Program-made: the position numbers and the translations under genes
Notes under the pieces: model-generated
What the model was told of the DNA's origin: nothing
The model's database searches: none
Seen by the model: the letters and a program-made list of their open reading frames with translations, nothing else
Part shown: positions 5,123 to 5,904 of the stretch, in pieces
Layout of the letters: each line of letters opens with the position of its first letter
Position numbering within the stretch: position 1 is the stretch's first letter
Assembly: GCA_018660305.1 (NCBI GenBank)
Contig: JABJKO010000082.1
Coordinates: 1-5,904, forward strand
DNA from: Rhodospirillaceae bacterium
GTDB taxonomy: Bacteria > Pseudomonadota > Alphaproteobacteria > MPNO01 > UBA2964
Reading direction: 5' to 3'
DNA length: 5,904 bases

Positions 5123-5904
5123 CTACTGCGTGACGTTGCCCCGGCGTTCGCAGTAGAGGCCCAGCTTTTCCTGGATAATCATATCGGTGAAGTTGAAGAC
5201 GAAGGCATCGCCATCGGCCTCATGATGGTGCGGGTGCCAGCCAGGCACCACGAACACATCGCGCGGACCCCATTCGATGGTGGTGTCGCCGACGATGGTC
5301 TTCCCGGTCCCTTCGACCACCGAATAGATCCAGCCCGCCGTTGACTGGAATTCCTCGGTCTTCATGCCGCCTGGCAACAACTGCATATAGCAATCGATGG
5401 TCGGCATGACCGGTCCGCCGCTGGACGGGTTGACGTAGCGCATCTTAATGCCGTGCACGGGATCAATTTCCCCGGATTTTTGCAGATTGAGCAGCGCCTG
5501 CTTGGTTTCCTTGTAGGGGTAATGGAAAACCGGTGAGTTTTCGGTCTCGAACTTCGCGCCGATGGGCAGCATGTTGGCGCCATAGCGCGAGATATTATCG
5601 AAGGCCGGCCGGCCCGGCGGGTAAAGCTCGCCGCCATTATAGAGTTCGGCAAACACGGGGCCGAGGAACCGCACCAGCGGCATATCCAGACCGTCGAGCC
5701 ACACCACCGGACCATCCCCTTCATTGCCATGGTCATGCCAGACCATGGACGGGGTCAGGATCAGGTCGCCCACCGTCATGGGCGATTTCTCGCCATTGAT
5801 AGAGGTATAGGCGCCCTCGCCCTCGACAATGAAGCGCAGCGCGGCGGGCGAATGGCGGTGGGTGGGCGCGATCTCGCCGGGCATAATCAGCTGAAGTCCG
5901 GCAA
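5123..5904 (-). CDS. Gentisate 1,2-dioxygenase, bicupin (C-terminal part; N-terminus outside window)
   Basis: A non-heme Fe(II) enzyme that cleaves gentisate with O2 to maleylpyruvate. The frame stays open to the right edge, so the ATG at 5884 is internal; about 259 residues are visible of a usual 340-370. Numbering from the first full codon (5902), the N-terminal cupin has H15-R-H17 in PTHRHSPAALRF and H56 in VWHDHGNEGD, the three expected iron ligands, with WLDGLDMPLVRF (68-79) also typical of the family. The C-terminal cupin runs from about 175 to 240. It lacks the HxH of motif 1 (EEFQSTAGWIYSVVEG), but keeps a histidine-rich PGWHPHHH (220-227), so it is probably structural, as described for other bicupin gentisate dioxygenases. 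Its promoter and partner genes (maleylpyruvate isomerase, fumarylpyruvate hydrolase) would lie beyond the right edge. The related 1-hydroxy-2-naphthoate and salicylate dioxygenases are alternatives, since they share this fold and the HxH...H site. It converges on the transsulfuration pair and shares its terminator. Confidence 0.88.
   Translation of the reverse strand, partial: AGLQLIMPGEIAPTHRHSPAALRFIVEGEGAYTSINGEKSPMTVGDLILTPSMVWHDHGNEGDGPVVWLDGLDMPLVRFLGPVFAELYNGGELYPPGRPAFDNISRYGANMLPIGAKFETENSPVFHYPYKETKQALLNLQKSGEIDPVHGIKMRYVNPSSGGPVMPTIDCYMQLLPGGMKTEEFQSTAGWIYSVVEGTGKTIVGDTTIEWGPRDVFVVPGWHPHHHEADGDAFVFNFTDMIIQEKLGLYCERRGNVTQ

Noticed and set aside
5882..5884. ATG as the true start of the gentisate dioxygenase
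   Set aside because: The frame continues open upstream to the window edge with family-like residues, and a start here would remove about a quarter of the protein and begin just ahead of the iron-binding HRH.

Overview
The window is GC-rich, densely coding bacterial DNA. It holds six genes, two of them cut by the window edges, and no sign of a mobile element, CRISPR array, tRNA or rRNA. The gene content and style, plus one exact match to the alphaproteobacterial CtrA consensus (TTAA-N7-TTAA), suggest an alphaproteobacterium. That is an inference; no marker gene in the window settles the taxonomy.

Left part (1-2233, + strand): a tight four-gene run consisting of the end of a MarR-family regulator, a small single-domain cupin, an SDR oxidoreductase and an alpha/beta hydrolase of the plant-methylesterase-like type. 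Spacings are 30, 15 and 3 bases, so they are probably one transcription unit under the MarR protein. The substrate cannot be read from the sequence. An oxidoreductase, a hydrolase, a cupin and a MarR regulator together fit a small catabolic or detoxification operon for an aromatic or ester compound.

Middle part (2234-5038, + strand): a 189-base non-coding leader with a CtrA-type box and two overlapping inverted repeats is followed by a cystathionine beta-synthase with a C-terminal CBS-domain pair. A cystathionine gamma-lyase type PLP enzyme comes 24 bases later. Together these make the reverse transsulfuration route: homocysteine + serine -> cystathionine -> cysteine + 2-oxobutyrate + ammonia, with likely H2S side chemistry.

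Right part (5039-5904): a strong bidirectional intrinsic terminator separates the transsulfuration pair from a convergent minus-strand gene, a bicupin gentisate 1,2-dioxygenase whose N-terminus lies outside the window. It implies gentisate (2,5-dihydroxybenzoate) ring cleavage in this organism, with the rest of that pathway presumably beyond the right edge.

Most of this is recognisable metabolism. The points worth a second look are the regulatory leader before the beta-synthase, the degenerate metal site of the small cupin, the unclear catalytic acid of the hydrolase, and a possible functional link between the left operon and the gentisate gene.
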